From: Ruminiclostridium cellulolyticum H10
Lineage (GTDB): Bacteria; Bacillota; Clostridia; Acetivibrionales; DSM-1351
DNA length: 64,000 nucleotides
Direction of reading: 5' to 3'
Assembly (NCBI RefSeq): GCF_000022065.1
Contig: NC_011898.1
Coordinates: forward strand, 1-64,000
The notes under the pieces are model-generated. The model was given only the letters and a program-made list of their open reading frames with translations. It had not been told where the DNA came from and did no database searches. The translations under genes were made by a program, and so were the position numbers. Of this stretch, positions 18,289-27,545 are shown piece by piece. Each line of letters starts with the position of its first letter. Position 1 is the stretch's first letter.

Positions 18289-19959
18289 TTAAAATAGTCC
18301 AGTAATAACACCCGATTCATTTATATCAATTCTTTCTGCTGCCGGTACCTTTGGCAGACCGGGCATTGTCATAATATCTCCGGTAAGTACTACTAAAAAC
18401 CCGGCTCCTGCAGAAATCCGAACTTCCTTTACTGTTACGTCAAAGTCTTGGGGTCTCCCAAGAAGTGCAGGATTATCAGATAGAGAATACTGAGTTTTTG
18501 CCATACAAATAGGAAGTCTGTCCAGTCCCATTTCTTCTATCTTAGCAATAGACTTTTCTGCGGCCGCATTATAAATAACGTTTCTGCCTCCGTAAATCTT
18601 TGAAACTATTTGTTGAACTTTTTCCTTTATGGGGAGTTTTTCATCATATATAGGTGCAAAATTTGAAACAGTAGAATCTGTTAGTGCCACAAGCTTTTCT
18701 GCCAGCTCTATTCCGCCTTCACCGCCTTTTAAAAATACATCTGAAAAGGCGACCTCGACACCTAGAGAACTACATTTTTCCTGAATCAGCTTTATTTCAG
18801 CCTCGGTATCGGTATCAAAATGATTAATGGCAACCATAACAGGTACACCAAACTGTTTCAGATTTTCGATATGCTTCTCTGCATTTGCAAAGCCCTTGGA
18901 TAAAGCGTCAATATTCTCTTCTTTCAGGTCTTCTTTTCTTACACCGCCGTTATATTTTAGAGCCCTTATTGTAGCAACAAGAACAACTGCATCCGGCTTG
19001 AATCCTGCAAATCTACACTTAATATCAAAAAACTTCTCTGCACCAAGGTCTGCACCAAAGCCTGCTTCGGTAATAACGTAGTCACTCAGTTTCAGTGCAA
19101 GTTTTGTTGCTGAAATACTATTACAACCGTGAGCTATATTTGCAAAAGGTCCGCCGTGCATTAAAGCAGGGGTTCCTTCAAGTGTTTGTACAAGGTTAGG
19201 CTTAATAGCATCCTTCAGTAGCAGTGTCATTGCACCATCAACCTTTAAGTCATGGGCTGTTACAGGTTTGCCTTCGTAAGTATAGCCAATAATTATACGT
19301 CCAAGCCTTTTCTTGAGATCTTTAATATCAAGTGCCAGACAGAGAATTGCCATTATTTCAGAAGCGACGGTAATGTTAAAACCGTCTTCTCTTGGGACAC
19401 CGTTTATTTTTCCCCCGAGTCCTACAATTACGTTTCTTAATGCCCTGTCGTTCATATCCATGCAACGCTTCCAGACAATTTGACGGGAATCAATATTCAA
19501 CATATTTCCTTGCTGAAGATGGTTGTCTATAGCAGCTGAAAGCAAATTATTTGCCGCAGTTATTGCATGCATATCTCCAGTAAAGTGGAGGTTTATGTCT
19601 TCCATGGGAACAACCTGTGCGTAACCTCCTCCAGCAGCTCCTCCCTTAATACCCATTACCGGACCCATTGATGGTTCTCTCAAAGCTATAACTGCATTTT
19701 TACCTATCCTTGCCATAGCTTGTCCAAGACCCACAGTGGTTGTGGTTTTTCCTTCTCCTGCCGGAGTAGGGTTTATAGCGGTTACAAGAACCAGCTTGCC
19801 ATCCTTTTTATTCTTAACCTTATCCCAAAGCTTATCTGATAACTTGGCTTTATAATTACCATAAAACTCAATATCTTCGGTGTCAATACCGAGATTTTTT
19901 GCTATATCTGCAATATGATGCATTTTACATCTCTGAGCAATTTGTATATCAGTTTGCAA
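18289..19959 (-). CDS. fhs: Formate-tetrahydrofolate ligase
   Basis: The enzyme makes 10-formyl-tetrahydrofolate from formate, ATP and tetrahydrofolate, feeding one-carbon metabolism and purine synthesis. In acetogens it is part of the methyl branch of the Wood-Ljungdahl pathway, but no other genes of that pathway are nearby. The 556-residue length is typical. Visible motifs are the P-loop [36 protein letters not shown], and the C-terminal [19 protein letters not shown] 19959 (MQTDIQIAQ) is spaced 8 bases after GGAAGGGG; a longer frame from TTG 19977 starts at that ribosome-binding site. Confidence 0.97.
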   Translation of the reverse strand: MQTDIQIAQRCKMHHIADIAKNLGIDTEDIEFYGNYKAKLSDKLWDKVKNKKDGKLVLVTAINPTPAGEGKTTTTVGLGQAMARIGKNAVIALREPSMGPVMGIKGGAAGGGYAQVVPMEDINLHFTGDMHAITAANNLLSAAIDNHLQQGNMLNIDSRQIVWKRCMDMNDRALRNVIVGLGGKINGVPREDGFNITVASEIMAILCLALDIKDLKKRLGRIIIGYTYEGKPVTAHDLKVDGAMTLLLKDAIKPNLVQTLEGTPALMHGGPFANIAHGCNSISATKLALKLSDYVITEAGFGADLGAEKFFDIKCRFAGFKPDAVVLVATIRALKYNGGVRKEDLKEENIDALSKGFANAEKHIENLKQFGVPVMVAINHFDTDTEAEIKLIQEKCSSLGVEVAFSDVFLKGGEGGIELAEKLVALTDSTVSNFAPIYDEKLPIKEKVQQIVSKIYGGRNVIYNAAAEKSIAKIEEMGLDRLPICMAKTQYSLSDNPALLGRPQDFDVTVKEVRISAGAGFLVVLTGDIMTMPGLPKVPAAERIDINESGVITGLF

Positions 19960-20052
19960 TATAATTTCCCCTTCCAAATATGGTTATTATTTTTAAAATA
20001 TAGTATTTTAATCTATCTAACAGATTTTAATAATTAACTTAAATATGAAAAT

Positions 20053-20081
20053 ATTATATAACTTAAATAGACTTCATACAA
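20053..20081 (-). promoter_or_regulatory. Candidate fhs promoter
   Basis: On the minus strand TTGTAT (20081-20076), 17 bases, then TATAAT (20058-20053). It lies about 95 bases before the fhs start. I looked for a tetrahydrofolate riboswitch in this leader and saw none. Confidence 0.65.
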
Positions 20082-20227
20082 TAGTTCACAGACAAGGCCC
20101 AAAAATCATAGTATAAAATATAGAGACTAAAAAAATATATAATTAATTGCTGAATTACTAAATTTATTATAGATTTAATAATTATTTATATATTTGGCAT
20201 ACTATAACTTGAAGGGAAAGAATAATT

Positions 20228-20431
20228 ATGAGGGAGATTGAAATAGGAAGCCTAGTATATAGAAAATCTTATGAGAAGGATGTCCTTTTTAGGGTATGTG
20301 ACATCAAAAACTGTGATGGTAGAAAAATAATTATTCTTAAAGGTGTAGATGTTAGATTAATTGCTGATGCAGAGGAAGATGATCTGGATATTATAGATGT
20401 ACATGAGGATGAACAGCATAAGGTTATGTAA
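20228..20431 (+). CDS. Short YabG N-terminal-domain-like protein
   Basis: A 67-residue product, EIGSLVYRKSYEKDVLFRVCDI followed by KGVDVRLIADAEEDDLDIID, that matches by eye the N-terminal domain of the sporulation protease YabG (about 290 residues). The protease part is absent: after the stop only 148 bases remain before veg, and none of them reads as YabG. The next gene is veg; yabG-veg adjacency is known in Bacillus. A CATACTATA element (20199-20207) resembles a sigma-E/sigma-K -10, though it is very close to the start. Either a truncated yabG or a separate small protein. Confidence 0.6.
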   Translation: MREIEIGSLVYRKSYEKDVLFRVCDIKNCDGRKIIILKGVDVRLIADAEEDDLDIIDVHEDEQHKVM

Positions 20432-20485
20432 TTGATAATGATTTTCAAAGGCACCCCCTGGAGCAGGTTTATATACAAAAAATGC

Positions 20486-20514
20486 TTGACATAACGGCAA
20501 TACGCTTGTATAAT
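20486..20514 (+). promoter_or_regulatory. veg promoter P1 (perfect consensus)
   Basis: TTGACA (20486-20491), exactly 17 bases, TATAAT (20509-20514). Both hexamers are exact sigma-A consensus. It ends 65 bases before the veg start and is followed by a second promoter. Confidence 0.88.
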
Positions 20515-20523
20515 ATATTATTT

Positions 20524-20552
20524 TTGACAAGCGTACGAATATGTGCTATAAT
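20524..20552 (+). promoter_or_regulatory. veg promoter P2 (perfect consensus)
   Basis: A second TTGACA (20524-20529), 17 bases, TATAAT (20547-20552), 38 bases downstream of the first and in the same orientation. The second spacer also has TG shortly before the -10 (TGCTATAAT). A leader of about 20 bases precedes veg. Confidence 0.9.
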
Positions 20553-20579
20553 AAATTAAACTGATGATGAGGTGATACC

Positions 20580-20846
20580 ATGATAGACAAAGGAGAGCTT
20601 TTTCAGATAAAAAGAGATATCGAAGGCTGTGTTGGTGAAAAGGTACAGCTCACAGCAAACAAAGGACGTAAAAAATCTTTTATACGTGAAGGCGTCTTGG
20701 AAAATACTTACCCAAGTATTTTCGTAGTAAAGTTTGAAAACGAGTATGATAATACCAGAAGAGTTTCATATAGCTACACAGATATATTGACAAAAGCTGT
20801 TGAACTAGTTGTATGTAAAGATGATAAAAAGATTCAGGTATGTTAA
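20580..20846 (+). CDS. veg: Veg protein (biofilm/sporulation-associated, DUF1021)
   Basis: An 88-residue protein matching Veg: IKRDIEGCVGEKVQLTANKGRKKS, VLENTYPSIFVVKFEN, and RVSYSYTDILTKAVELVV. Veg has an SH3-like fold. In B. subtilis it is very highly transcribed and stimulates biofilm gene expression by acting against SinR; a clostridial role is not shown. ATG 20580 follows GAGGTGAT. The tandem consensus promoters and a long terminator make it a strong monocistronic unit. Confidence 0.93.
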   Translation: MIDKGELFQIKRDIEGCVGEKVQLTANKGRKKSFIREGVLENTYPSIFVVKFENEYDNTRRVSYSYTDILTKAVELVVCKDDKKIQVC

Positions 20847-20920
20847 TCGTTAATCTTGTTAAAGATTTTTATTAATCCTTAGGTTTAATGTTATAAGCTT
20901 TCTGAGAACTTAATAATATA

Positions 20921-20970
20921 ACAAAACAAAAAGGGGATACAAATATTTGTGTCCTCTTTTTGTTTTGTAA
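20921..20970 (+). terminator. Terminator of veg
   Basis: Positions 20921-20943 pair with 20946-20968 over 23 positions, with two wobble pairs and a 2-base loop. The right arm is T-rich (CTCTTTTTGTTTTG). The stem is nearly symmetrical and may act in both directions. Confidence 0.8.
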
Positions 20971-21119
20971 ATTATTGTAGACGAATAAAATACAATAAAA
21001 AGTGTTTTTAAGGAATATTCCCATAACATAAAAAATATATATTACATAGTACATAGTTGTTTGTTTTCATATTGATGAGTGTGATATGCAATATTTAAGG
21101 ATAAGGGGAGGTTGGAAAA

Positions 21120-22688
21120 ATGTCTCTGGAGCTGTTAAAACAGGCATTTAAAGTAAGCAATTTATTAGGTGAGGATACAATAGATAATGTTATTGAAAAT
21201 GATATAATTGTTCCGGATGTTAAACCGGATATTGCCAAGATACTTCTTCTGGATGGGGATGTTTTCGTTACCGGGTGTGATACAGGTACTGACAGGGCCG
21301 TAGTTTCAGGCTGCCTGCTGGTAAAGATTCTATATATTTCAGAAGATGAGAATAGAAGCGTTAAAAGTATTACGACAAATATTCCATTTTCTTATACTTT
21401 GGATATCCCCGGTGTAAGAAGCGGTGTAAAAAGCAGAGCAAAGGGTACAATTGAGCATATAGATTACACCCTCCTTAATGAAAGAAAAGTAAATATTAAA
21501 GCTATTATATCAATTAACTGCAAGGTAACTGATGAAATAGAAAGGGAGATATCTTCAGGTATAACAGGTATAGATGATATTCAGGTTTTGAAGGATGATA
21601 TAGATATAAATACCTATCTGGGCAGTAACAAGGTAAACTTTATACTTAAAGAGGATATGGAGCTGCCATCTACTAAGCCTTCTGTTGCTGAAATTCTAAG
21701 AAATGATTTGAAGATTTCAGGAAAGGATTTTAAAATAACAGACGGAAATGTGGTAGTAAAAGGTGATATTAATATTGCTACCTTGTACATAGCAGATGAT
21801 GAAACCAGAAGTATGCAGTATATGGAGAATGAGCTGACTTTTACGCAGTTTATTGAACTGGAGGATGTTAAGGAGGATACTTCTGTTAATGTGGATTTTG
21901 ATTTGATCGATTACAAGATTGAACCTTTTGAGGACAGTGACGGAGAAAATAGAAATCTCAGGGCTGAAGCCACTATAAATATTTATGTAACCGGCCTGTG
22001 TAAGAGGTCTTATGAGGTGCTATCAGACGCCTACAGTCCAATAATTAGAATCAATCTTGAAAAACAGCAATTCTCAATTGATGAAACCGTCTCGGAAAAC
22101 AGAAGCCAGCTTATTGTAAAGGATACATTGAATTTTGAGGATTTCAACCCGGAAGTGCGTGAGATATTTAATGTCATTAGCAGATGCAGTGTATCTGAAA
22201 CCCACTTAGAGGATGAAAAATTAAATATAGAGGGTTCAGTGCTTAATAATGTTATATATTTGTCCAACGACGAAGAACAGCCTGTATTCTGTCATAGCAA
22301 GGAAATTCCCTTTAAACACGTTGTTGAGATAAAGGGACTGAAAAATGATATGAAGGTTGATACTAATGTGGAAATTGAACATTGCAATTATAGTATGCTT
22401 TCATCGGATCAGGTGGAAATCCGCTGTGCGATAGGAATTAATGCCAGAGTTGAAACAAATAAGGTTATTCCCATCATAAACAAAGCTACGGAAGGTATCA
22501 TAGATGAGAAGAAACTACTTTCTATGCCTAGTGTAATAATATATATTGTGCAACCCGGTGATAGTTTGTGGAAAATAGCAAAAAAATACTCTACAACTGT
22601 GGAAAATCTTCTTATGGTAAATAATTTAAACGATAAGGACGTTTTAATGCCGGGGCAGCAGCTGCTTATTTTAAAAAGGGCAATGTAA
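21120..22688 (+). CDS. sipL: SipL-like spore morphogenesis protein (SPOCS/DUF3794 repeats and LysM)
   Basis: A 522-residue protein with repeated DUF3794/SPOCS modules (VPDVKPDIAKILLLDGDVFVT; LPSTKPSVAEILRNDLKISG; FNPEVREIFNVISRCSVSE), each followed by a beta-rich stretch, and a C-terminal LysM domain from about residue 474 (YIVQPGDSLWKIAKKYSTT). In Clostridioides difficile SipL binds SpoIVA through its LysM domain and is needed to encase the forespore. AGGGGAGG lies 11-18 bases before the ATG. It is a single gene with its own terminator. Confidence 0.9.
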   Translation: MSLELLKQAFKVSNLLGEDTIDNVIENDIIVPDVKPDIAKILLLDGDVFVTGCDTGTDRAVVSGCLLVKILYISEDENRSVKSITTNIPFSYTLDIPGVRSGVKSRAKGTIEHIDYTLLNERKVNIKAIISINCKVTDEIEREISSGITGIDDIQVLKDDIDINTYLGSNKVNFILKEDMELPSTKPSVAEILRNDLKISGKDFKITDGNVVVKGDINIATLYIADDETRSMQYMENELTFTQFIELEDVKEDTSVNVDFDLIDYKIEPFEDSDGENRNLRAEATINIYVTGLCKRSYEVLSDAYSPIIRINLEKQQFSIDETVSENRSQLIVKDTLNFEDFNPEVREIFNVISRCSVSETHLEDEKLNIEGSVLNNVIYLSNDEEQPVFCHSKEIPFKHVVEIKGLKNDMKVDTNVEIEHCNYSMLSSDQVEIRCAIGINARVETNKVIPIINKATEGIIDEKKLLSMPSVIIYIVQPGDSLWKIAKKYSTTVENLLMVNNLNDKDVLMPGQQLLILKRAM

Positions 22689-22700
22689 ATATATAACCAT

Positions 22701-22742
22701 AAAAGGGTTCTTGGGATGGTACCTCAGGAATCCTTTTGTTTT
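22701..22742 (+). terminator. Terminator of sipL
   Basis: AAAAGGGTTCTTGGG pairs with CCTCAGGAATCCTTTT, with several G-T pairs, and is followed by a T-rich run, 12 bases after the stop. Confidence 0.75.
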
Positions 22743-22823
22743 CCGTTCTGGTAAAACTAATGTATTTATTTTTTATAATTTAATTTTTATAAATTGCCCA
22801 AGGCTTGTTCTGATTGAATTTTA

Positions 22824-22852
22824 TTGATATAAAAATGTATTTTGTATATAAT
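22824..22852 (+). promoter_or_regulatory. Candidate ispE promoter
   Basis: TTGATA (22824-22829), 17 bases, TATAAT (22847-22852), 31 bases before the ispE start. Confidence 0.72.
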
Positions 22853-22883
22853 GTACTTAAATAAAATACGAAGGATATGTATA

Positions 22884-23735
22884 ATGATTACATTAAATGC
22901 ACATGCAAAGATAAACTTATCTCTGGATGTACTAAGTAAAAGACAAGACGGTTATCATAACCTAAAAATGATTATGCAGACCTTACAACTGCATGATACC
23001 ATAACTATTCAGGAAATAAAATCGGGCATTGAGATAGAATGTGAAGCAGCATATGTACCAAATAATAGTTCTAATATAGCCTATAAGGCTGCAGAAAAGA
23101 TGGTTGTTAAATATGGTCTGGATGCGGGGGTGCGAATCTCTATAGATAAAAAAATTCCTGTTGCCGCCGGACTGGCCGGAGGAAGCACAGATGCAGCAGC
23201 GGTTCTAAAAGGGGTAAATTCTCTGTTCAAGCTTGGGCTTGACCAACAGGAACTTATGGAGATTGGAAAGACTATAGGAGCAGATATTCCATATTGTATA
23301 CGTGGAGGAACTGCACTGGCCGAAGGTATAGGGGAATTAATTACTCCTCTGCCAAGAATGGAACCTATTCCTGTTTTGCTAGTAAAACCGAGATTTGGTG
23401 TTTCCACAGCATCAGTTTTTAAAAGTCTTGAAATAGATAAAATCACTGACAGACCAAAAACGGAGTTACTTATAAATGCATTACAAAGGAAAGATACACA
23501 TTTTATAGCAAATAACCTATGTAACGTACTTGAAAGTGTGACAGCTGCGAGGTATCCTCTTATAGATAAAATTAAAAAGGATTTGATCACCAAAGGGGCG
23601 ATCGGTAGTATTATGAGTGGGAGCGGACCTACTGTTTTCGGACTATTTGATGATACTGAGGTAGCTAAAAAGGCTTTTGGCATATTAAAAAAAAGTAGAA
23701 ATGACTGTATATTGACATATATTACTAATGATTAA
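22884..23735 (+). CDS. ispE: 4-diphosphocytidyl-2-C-methyl-D-erythritol kinase
   Basis: IspE phosphorylates CDP-methylerythritol in the MEP pathway to isoprenoids. The 283-residue GHMP kinase has the N-terminal AHAKINLSLDVLSKRQDGYH, the ATP loop PVAAGLAGGSTDAAAVL and C-terminal GSIMSGSGPTVFGLFD. ATG 22884 follows AAGGAT (22871-22876); an in-frame ATG at 22842 lies inside the promoter and is rejected. A GntR regulator follows 16 bases after the stop and is probably in the same transcript. Confidence 0.96.
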   Translation: MITLNAHAKINLSLDVLSKRQDGYHNLKMIMQTLQLHDTITIQEIKSGIEIECEAAYVPNNSSNIAYKAAEKMVVKYGLDAGVRISIDKKIPVAAGLAGGSTDAAAVLKGVNSLFKLGLDQQELMEIGKTIGADIPYCIRGGTALAEGIGELITPLPRMEPIPVLLVKPRFGVSTASVFKSLEIDKITDRPKTELLINALQRKDTHFIANNLCNVLESVTAARYPLIDKIKKDLITKGAIGSIMSGSGPTVFGLFDDTEVAKKAFGILKKSRNDCILTYITND

Positions 23736-23751
23736 GGGAGGATCATAAATA

Positions 23752-24438
23752 ATGGCTGGTAAATTATCAAAAATTAATTTAAATGATTATAAACCATTAA
23801 GGGAAGTTATTTTTAATTCATTAAGAGAGGCTATTATAATAGGGGAATTACGCCCGGGAGAGAGACTTATGGAGGTTCAGCTTGCAGAAAAAATGGGTGT
23901 CAGCAGAACACCTGTCAGAGAAGCTATAAGAAAGCTTGAACTGGAAGGGCTTGTTGATATGATCCCAAGGAAGGGTGCCCATGTTGCAGAGCTTTCCATC
24001 AAGGACATAATGGATGTTCTTGAGGTTAGAGCGTCGTTGGATGGTTTGGCCACTTCCCTGGCTGCCGAAAGAATTACTGATGATGAGCTAAAAGAATTAA
24101 AACATATAAACTCACAGTTTGCTAACTATATCGAAAAAGAAAATCTCAACGGCTCCATTAAGAAGGATGCAGAGTTTCATGATATTATTTACAGAGCATC
24201 AAGAAACGATAAGCTGATCTCTATAATAAACAATTTAAGGGAGCAGGTTCAGAGATTCAGGGTTATATATCTTAAAGATTATAATAATTCAAAGAACCTT
24301 ATAAAAGAACACAATGACATATACGAGGCTGTTAGTTCAAGGTCAATGGAAAATGCCAGAAATATAGCGAAAACACATATCATTAATCAGGAATCTACAA
24401 TTCTTTCTTCTTTGAAAATGCAAAAAGGGAATAGTTGA
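23752..24438 (+). CDS. GntR-family transcriptional regulator (FCD/FadR subgroup)
   Basis: A 228-residue regulator with an N-terminal winged helix-turn-helix (LAEKMGVSRTPVREAIRKLELEGLV, about residues 43-67) and an all-helical C-terminal FCD ligand-binding domain (VLEVRASLDGLATSLAAERI, DAEFHDIIYRAS, EHNDIYEAVSSRSMENARNIAKTHI). The conserved Asp and His residues that bind metal or carboxylates in FCD domains are visible. ispE-GntR adjacency recurs in clostridia. The ligand is unknown. GGGAGG lies 10-15 bases before the ATG. Confidence 0.9.
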   Translation: MAGKLSKINLNDYKPLREVIFNSLREAIIIGELRPGERLMEVQLAEKMGVSRTPVREAIRKLELEGLVDMIPRKGAHVAELSIKDIMDVLEVRASLDGLATSLAAERITDDELKELKHINSQFANYIEKENLNGSIKKDAEFHDIIYRASRNDKLISIINNLREQVQRFRVIYLKDYNNSKNLIKEHNDIYEAVSSRSMENARNIAKTHIINQESTILSSLKMQKGNS

Positions 24439-24515
24439 TGCTTTACCAGACATTTTTGTATTTTTTGTATATAATAAGAGTAGGCTATTACTTATATAAA
24501 TAAAGAGGATAAAAT

Positions 24516-26117
24516 ATGTGGTTTAATGAATTTTTATCAAAATACAAATCAGGTATATCCCATGAGTTCCTGTTTTATTTCAATGTAAAGGACACTATGG
24601 ATAATACAAGGAATTTTTTCAGATATATAGATGACGAATTTATAAAGCAGAGAAATTTCGGAATAGTAGCCTTTTATGATATTTCCAGAGGCTTAACTTT
24701 TCTGGCCCCTGAAATGGAAAGGGAATTTAAAAAGATTGCCGGCAATGAGGCATCCAAACTGTTTTTTTCGTTGCCGTCCAGAATTTTTCCTTTTATAGAT
24801 ATTGCTCTTAAAAGCACAAAAATGGCACTGTTTATAGACCATGCCGAAAAAATAGTGCCTTCAGGTGATATTGGAAGTATGACTCTTGAAGAGAGGATGG
24901 CTCTTATATGGATGACGGAATGGTCTGTTAATTCAAAGATTTCATCCGTTGGCAGTACTATATTTATGCTTGCAGACAACCTTGCTGATATAAGCCGTGA
25001 ATTTTTGAACTCTTCCTACAGAATAGAGCCTATACTAGTGGAACTTCCGGGGGAAGACGAAAGAAAAAACTACATTGAATTTCTGCTTCAAGACAAATCT
25101 ACTTCGTCTGAAATCTCTATTGACGAGTTTGCAAAGCTTTCATCAGGACTTAGCAGGAAAAGTATAAAAGATATAAAGTTAAAGGCAGAGGCAGAAGGTG
25201 TACCTATTACTTTTGATTTCATAAAGGAAAAAAAACACGGGGTTTTACAAAAGGAATACGGAGATGTCCTTGATTTTATATATCCCGAGATATCTTTTGA
25301 GGATATAGGAGGAATGGAAGCTGCTAAAAGCTATCTAACTAAGAATATAATAGAGCCTATTAGAAGAGGTGACTCAAGAAGAGTCCCCATGGGAATACTG
25401 TTATGCGGACCGTCAGGAACGGGAAAAACGTTATTGGTTGAGGCATTGGCAAAATCAAGCGGATTTAATTGTGTAAAGATAGATATGTCCCGGATATTGG
25501 GTCAATATGTAGGTGAAAGTGAAAAGAACTTCAAAAAATGTTTGCTGGGTGCTAAATCACAGGAACCTGTTATAGTTTTTGTTGATGAAATTGATACCGC
25601 TTTCAGAAGAGGCGAATCCGGTGACAGCGGTGTGAGCAGGAATATTTTCAGTGAATTTTTACAATTTACAAGTAATACAAATAATAGGGGGAAAATAATT
25701 TTTATTGCTGCAACAAACAGGCCTGACCTCTTGGATGCTGCCTTGAAAAGGGCGGGAAGATTTGATAAGAAAATACCTGTACTTCTACCTGAAAAAGAGG
25801 AACGTGCCGAGATTTTCAGAATAATTATTAAGAAATACGGAATTAATACTGATATTCAGGATTTTGTTCCATATTCCGAAATGGCTGAAAACTACACCGG
25901 AGCGGAGATAGATACAGTTGTCAGGAAAGCATATGAATTGGCCTGCAATATGAAGGAAAATCATCCTGTTATTACAGATACCATCCTAAAAGAGGCTCTT
26001 AAAAAGTGTCGGCCAAGTACTCAGGAGATAGAATTCATGACAGAACTTGCTATTGCAGAATGCGATGATATTGATCTGCTTCCGGAAAAATATTGGCCCA
26101 GGTTTGATAGGACTTAG
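24516..26117 (+). CDS. Tandem AAA+ ATPase, first domain degenerate (Ycf46/CDC48-like)
   Basis: A 533-residue protein. Residues 1-200 look like a worn AAA domain: there is no P-loop, but ALFIDHAEK (104-112) resembles Walker B and IFMLADN (149-155) resembles sensor 1. Residues about 255-500 are a complete classic AAA domain of the FtsH/CDC48 type: SFEDIGGMEAAK, Walker A GPSGTGKT (298-305), Walker B VIVFVDEID (352-360), ATNRPDLLDAAL and arginine fingers RAGRFD. The layout matches chloroplast Ycf46-like ATPases. No protease or membrane segment is present. It precedes pspA, which suggests a role in membrane-stress remodelling. Substrate unknown. Confidence 0.85.
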   Translation: MWFNEFLSKYKSGISHEFLFYFNVKDTMDNTRNFFRYIDDEFIKQRNFGIVAFYDISRGLTFLAPEMEREFKKIAGNEASKLFFSLPSRIFPFIDIALKSTKMALFIDHAEKIVPSGDIGSMTLEERMALIWMTEWSVNSKISSVGSTIFMLADNLADISREFLNSSYRIEPILVELPGEDERKNYIEFLLQDKSTSSEISIDEFAKLSSGLSRKSIKDIKLKAEAEGVPITFDFIKEKKHGVLQKEYGDVLDFIYPEISFEDIGGMEAAKSYLTKNIIEPIRRGDSRRVPMGILLCGPSGTGKTLLVEALAKSSGFNCVKIDMSRILGQYVGESEKNFKKCLLGAKSQEPVIVFVDEIDTAFRRGESGDSGVSRNIFSEFLQFTSNTNNRGKIIFIAATNRPDLLDAALKRAGRFDKKIPVLLPEKEERAEIFRIIIKKYGINTDIQDFVPYSEMAENYTGAEIDTVVRKAYELACNMKENHPVITDTILKEALKKCRPSTQEIEFMTELAIAECDDIDLLPEKYWPRFDRT

Positions 26118-26264
26118 GCCGATAATATATGGTATTTTATAAATAAATATTTACATTACTGTGTTTTTATTATAAATTTAAAGTATCTTATATCGAGTTC
26201 ATAAATTTTATTTTAATTTAGTAGGAAAAATAGTATTTATATACTTTTAAGGAGGAATAGGATA

Positions 26265-26996
26265 ATGGGTTTATTTAGTAGACTGGGACAAATGTTTAGA
26301 GGATTTTTCGGTTTATTTGTTGGAAATCTTGAAGAAAGAAATCCTGAAGCATTGTTTGAGGATATAAAGAACCAGATAGACAAAGCAAGGCGTCAGGCTG
26401 AGCAGCAAATTATTGAAATTCAAACAAGTGCCGAAATGATCAAAATAGAGATGAAAACAGCCGAGAAAAATCTTATTGCTATAAAAGCAAGGGTTGAGTC
26501 TGCACAAAGGGTCGGAGATAAGGAGCTTCTGGTTGAACTTCTGGTTCAGGAAGAGGAATATCAGACTGTATATGAGACTCATAAAGCAACCTATGAAAAC
26601 GCAATGGTGCAGGTTGAAAAGATACGTGAAGACTACAAGATTTTTGAATCTGAGATGAACGGAAAACTCAATGAATTGAAAACTCTTAAATCACAGGCCA
26701 AAATGGCTAATCTCCGTGAAAATATCAACTCTGTTAATGCACAGTACACCTCAAAGAACAGTCGTGTGGGCAATGTAAACGACAGTCTTGACAGGGCACG
26801 TGATATCGTGAATAAAAAGACTGCAAGAGCGAATGCAGTGGAATCACTTAATCAGGATAATCTGGATATGAAACTTAAAAAGTTGGATATGAATTCCGCA
26901 AGAGATAGGGCAAGAGCAAGGGCAGAAGCACTTCTCGGAGGAGATAACGGTGGATTTGAGGTCAAAGAAAAAACCGATAACAAGATATCAAACTAA
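26265..26996 (+). CDS. pspA: PspA/IM30 family membrane-stress protein
   Basis: A 243-residue, nearly all-helical protein with the PspA layout: N-terminal amphipathic region MGLFSRLGQMFRGFFGLFVG, then long coiled-coil helices (NPEALFEDIKNQIDKARRQ, then EEYQTVYETHKATYENAM). ESCRT-III-like PspA proteins polymerise on damaged membranes. No PspF, PspBC or LiaFSR genes are near. Instead an AAA+ ATPase precedes it and a GNAT enzyme and a membrane coiled-coil protein follow. AAGGAGG lies 8-14 bases before the ATG. The 147-base upstream gap suggests its own promoter, which I could not define. Confidence 0.9.
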   Translation: MGLFSRLGQMFRGFFGLFVGNLEERNPEALFEDIKNQIDKARRQAEQQIIEIQTSAEMIKIEMKTAEKNLIAIKARVESAQRVGDKELLVELLVQEEEYQTVYETHKATYENAMVQVEKIREDYKIFESEMNGKLNELKTLKSQAKMANLRENINSVNAQYTSKNSRVGNVNDSLDRARDIVNKKTARANAVESLNQDNLDMKLKKLDMNSARDRARARAEALLGGDNGGFEVKEKTDNKISN

Positions 26997-27020
26997 TTTA
27001 ATGAATAAGGATAGTGCAAA

Positions 27021-27515
27021 ATGGATACACATATTAGAGAAGCAATAGAAGAAGATTTACCCAAGATTACAGATATTTACAATTGGGCTATTAAAAATAC
27101 TACTGCTTCATTTGATATAAACCCGCAAACCATAGAGCAACGAGCTGTATGGTTTTCCCATTATGGGGGTGACCGCTTTCCTTTAATTGTATATATAGAA
27201 GATGGAGAGGTTGCAGGTTACGCAAGTCTTTCTGAGTTTAGGACGAAGGAAGGCTACAAAAACACCTGTGAGCTGTCTGTATATGTACAGCCTGATTTTC
27301 AGAAGCAGGGTATAGGAAAAAAACTTATGGATTATATCATACAGCTTGGGAGAGATGTGGGGTACCATAATATTATTTCATGTATTACAACGGATAATAT
27401 AATAAGTATTCAAATGCACGAAAAAAAAGGTTTTAAGCTATGCGGTGAATTGAAGGAGGTCGGGTATAAATTTGGAAGGTACCTTGATTGCCTTTTTTAT
27501 CAGCTTTTGCTATAG
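27021..27515 (+). CDS. GNAT N-acetyltransferase, phosphinothricin-acetyltransferase-like
   Basis: A 164-residue GNAT enzyme. N-terminal IREAIEEDLPKITDIYNWAIKNTTASFD is characteristic of the Pat/YwnH group that acetylates phosphinothricin or methionine sulfoximine/sulfone. The acetyl-CoA motif is VQPDFQKQGIGKKLMDYII (Q/RxxGxG/A). The C terminus CITTDNIISIQMHEKKGFKLCGELKEVGYKFGRYLD completes the fold. The natural substrate is not known. It lies 24 bases after pspA and 30 before the next gene, so it is probably co-transcribed, although its job there is unclear. Confidence 0.85.
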   Translation: MDTHIREAIEEDLPKITDIYNWAIKNTTASFDINPQTIEQRAVWFSHYGGDRFPLIVYIEDGEVAGYASLSEFRTKEGYKNTCELSVYVQPDFQKQGIGKKLMDYIIQLGRDVGYHNIISCITTDNIISIQMHEKKGFKLCGELKEVGYKFGRYLDCLFYQLLL

Positions 27516-27545
27516 GAATAATTTTTTATATGAGCAGAGGGAGTC

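Noticed and set aside
19960-20227. Possible tetrahydrofolate riboswitch in the fhs leader
   Set aside because: The leader has a promoter but no conserved THF-riboswitch core or stable pairing.
20872-21054. 60-codon minus-strand frame downstream of veg
   Set aside because: It runs through the veg terminator hairpin and has a low-complexity hydrophobic composition.
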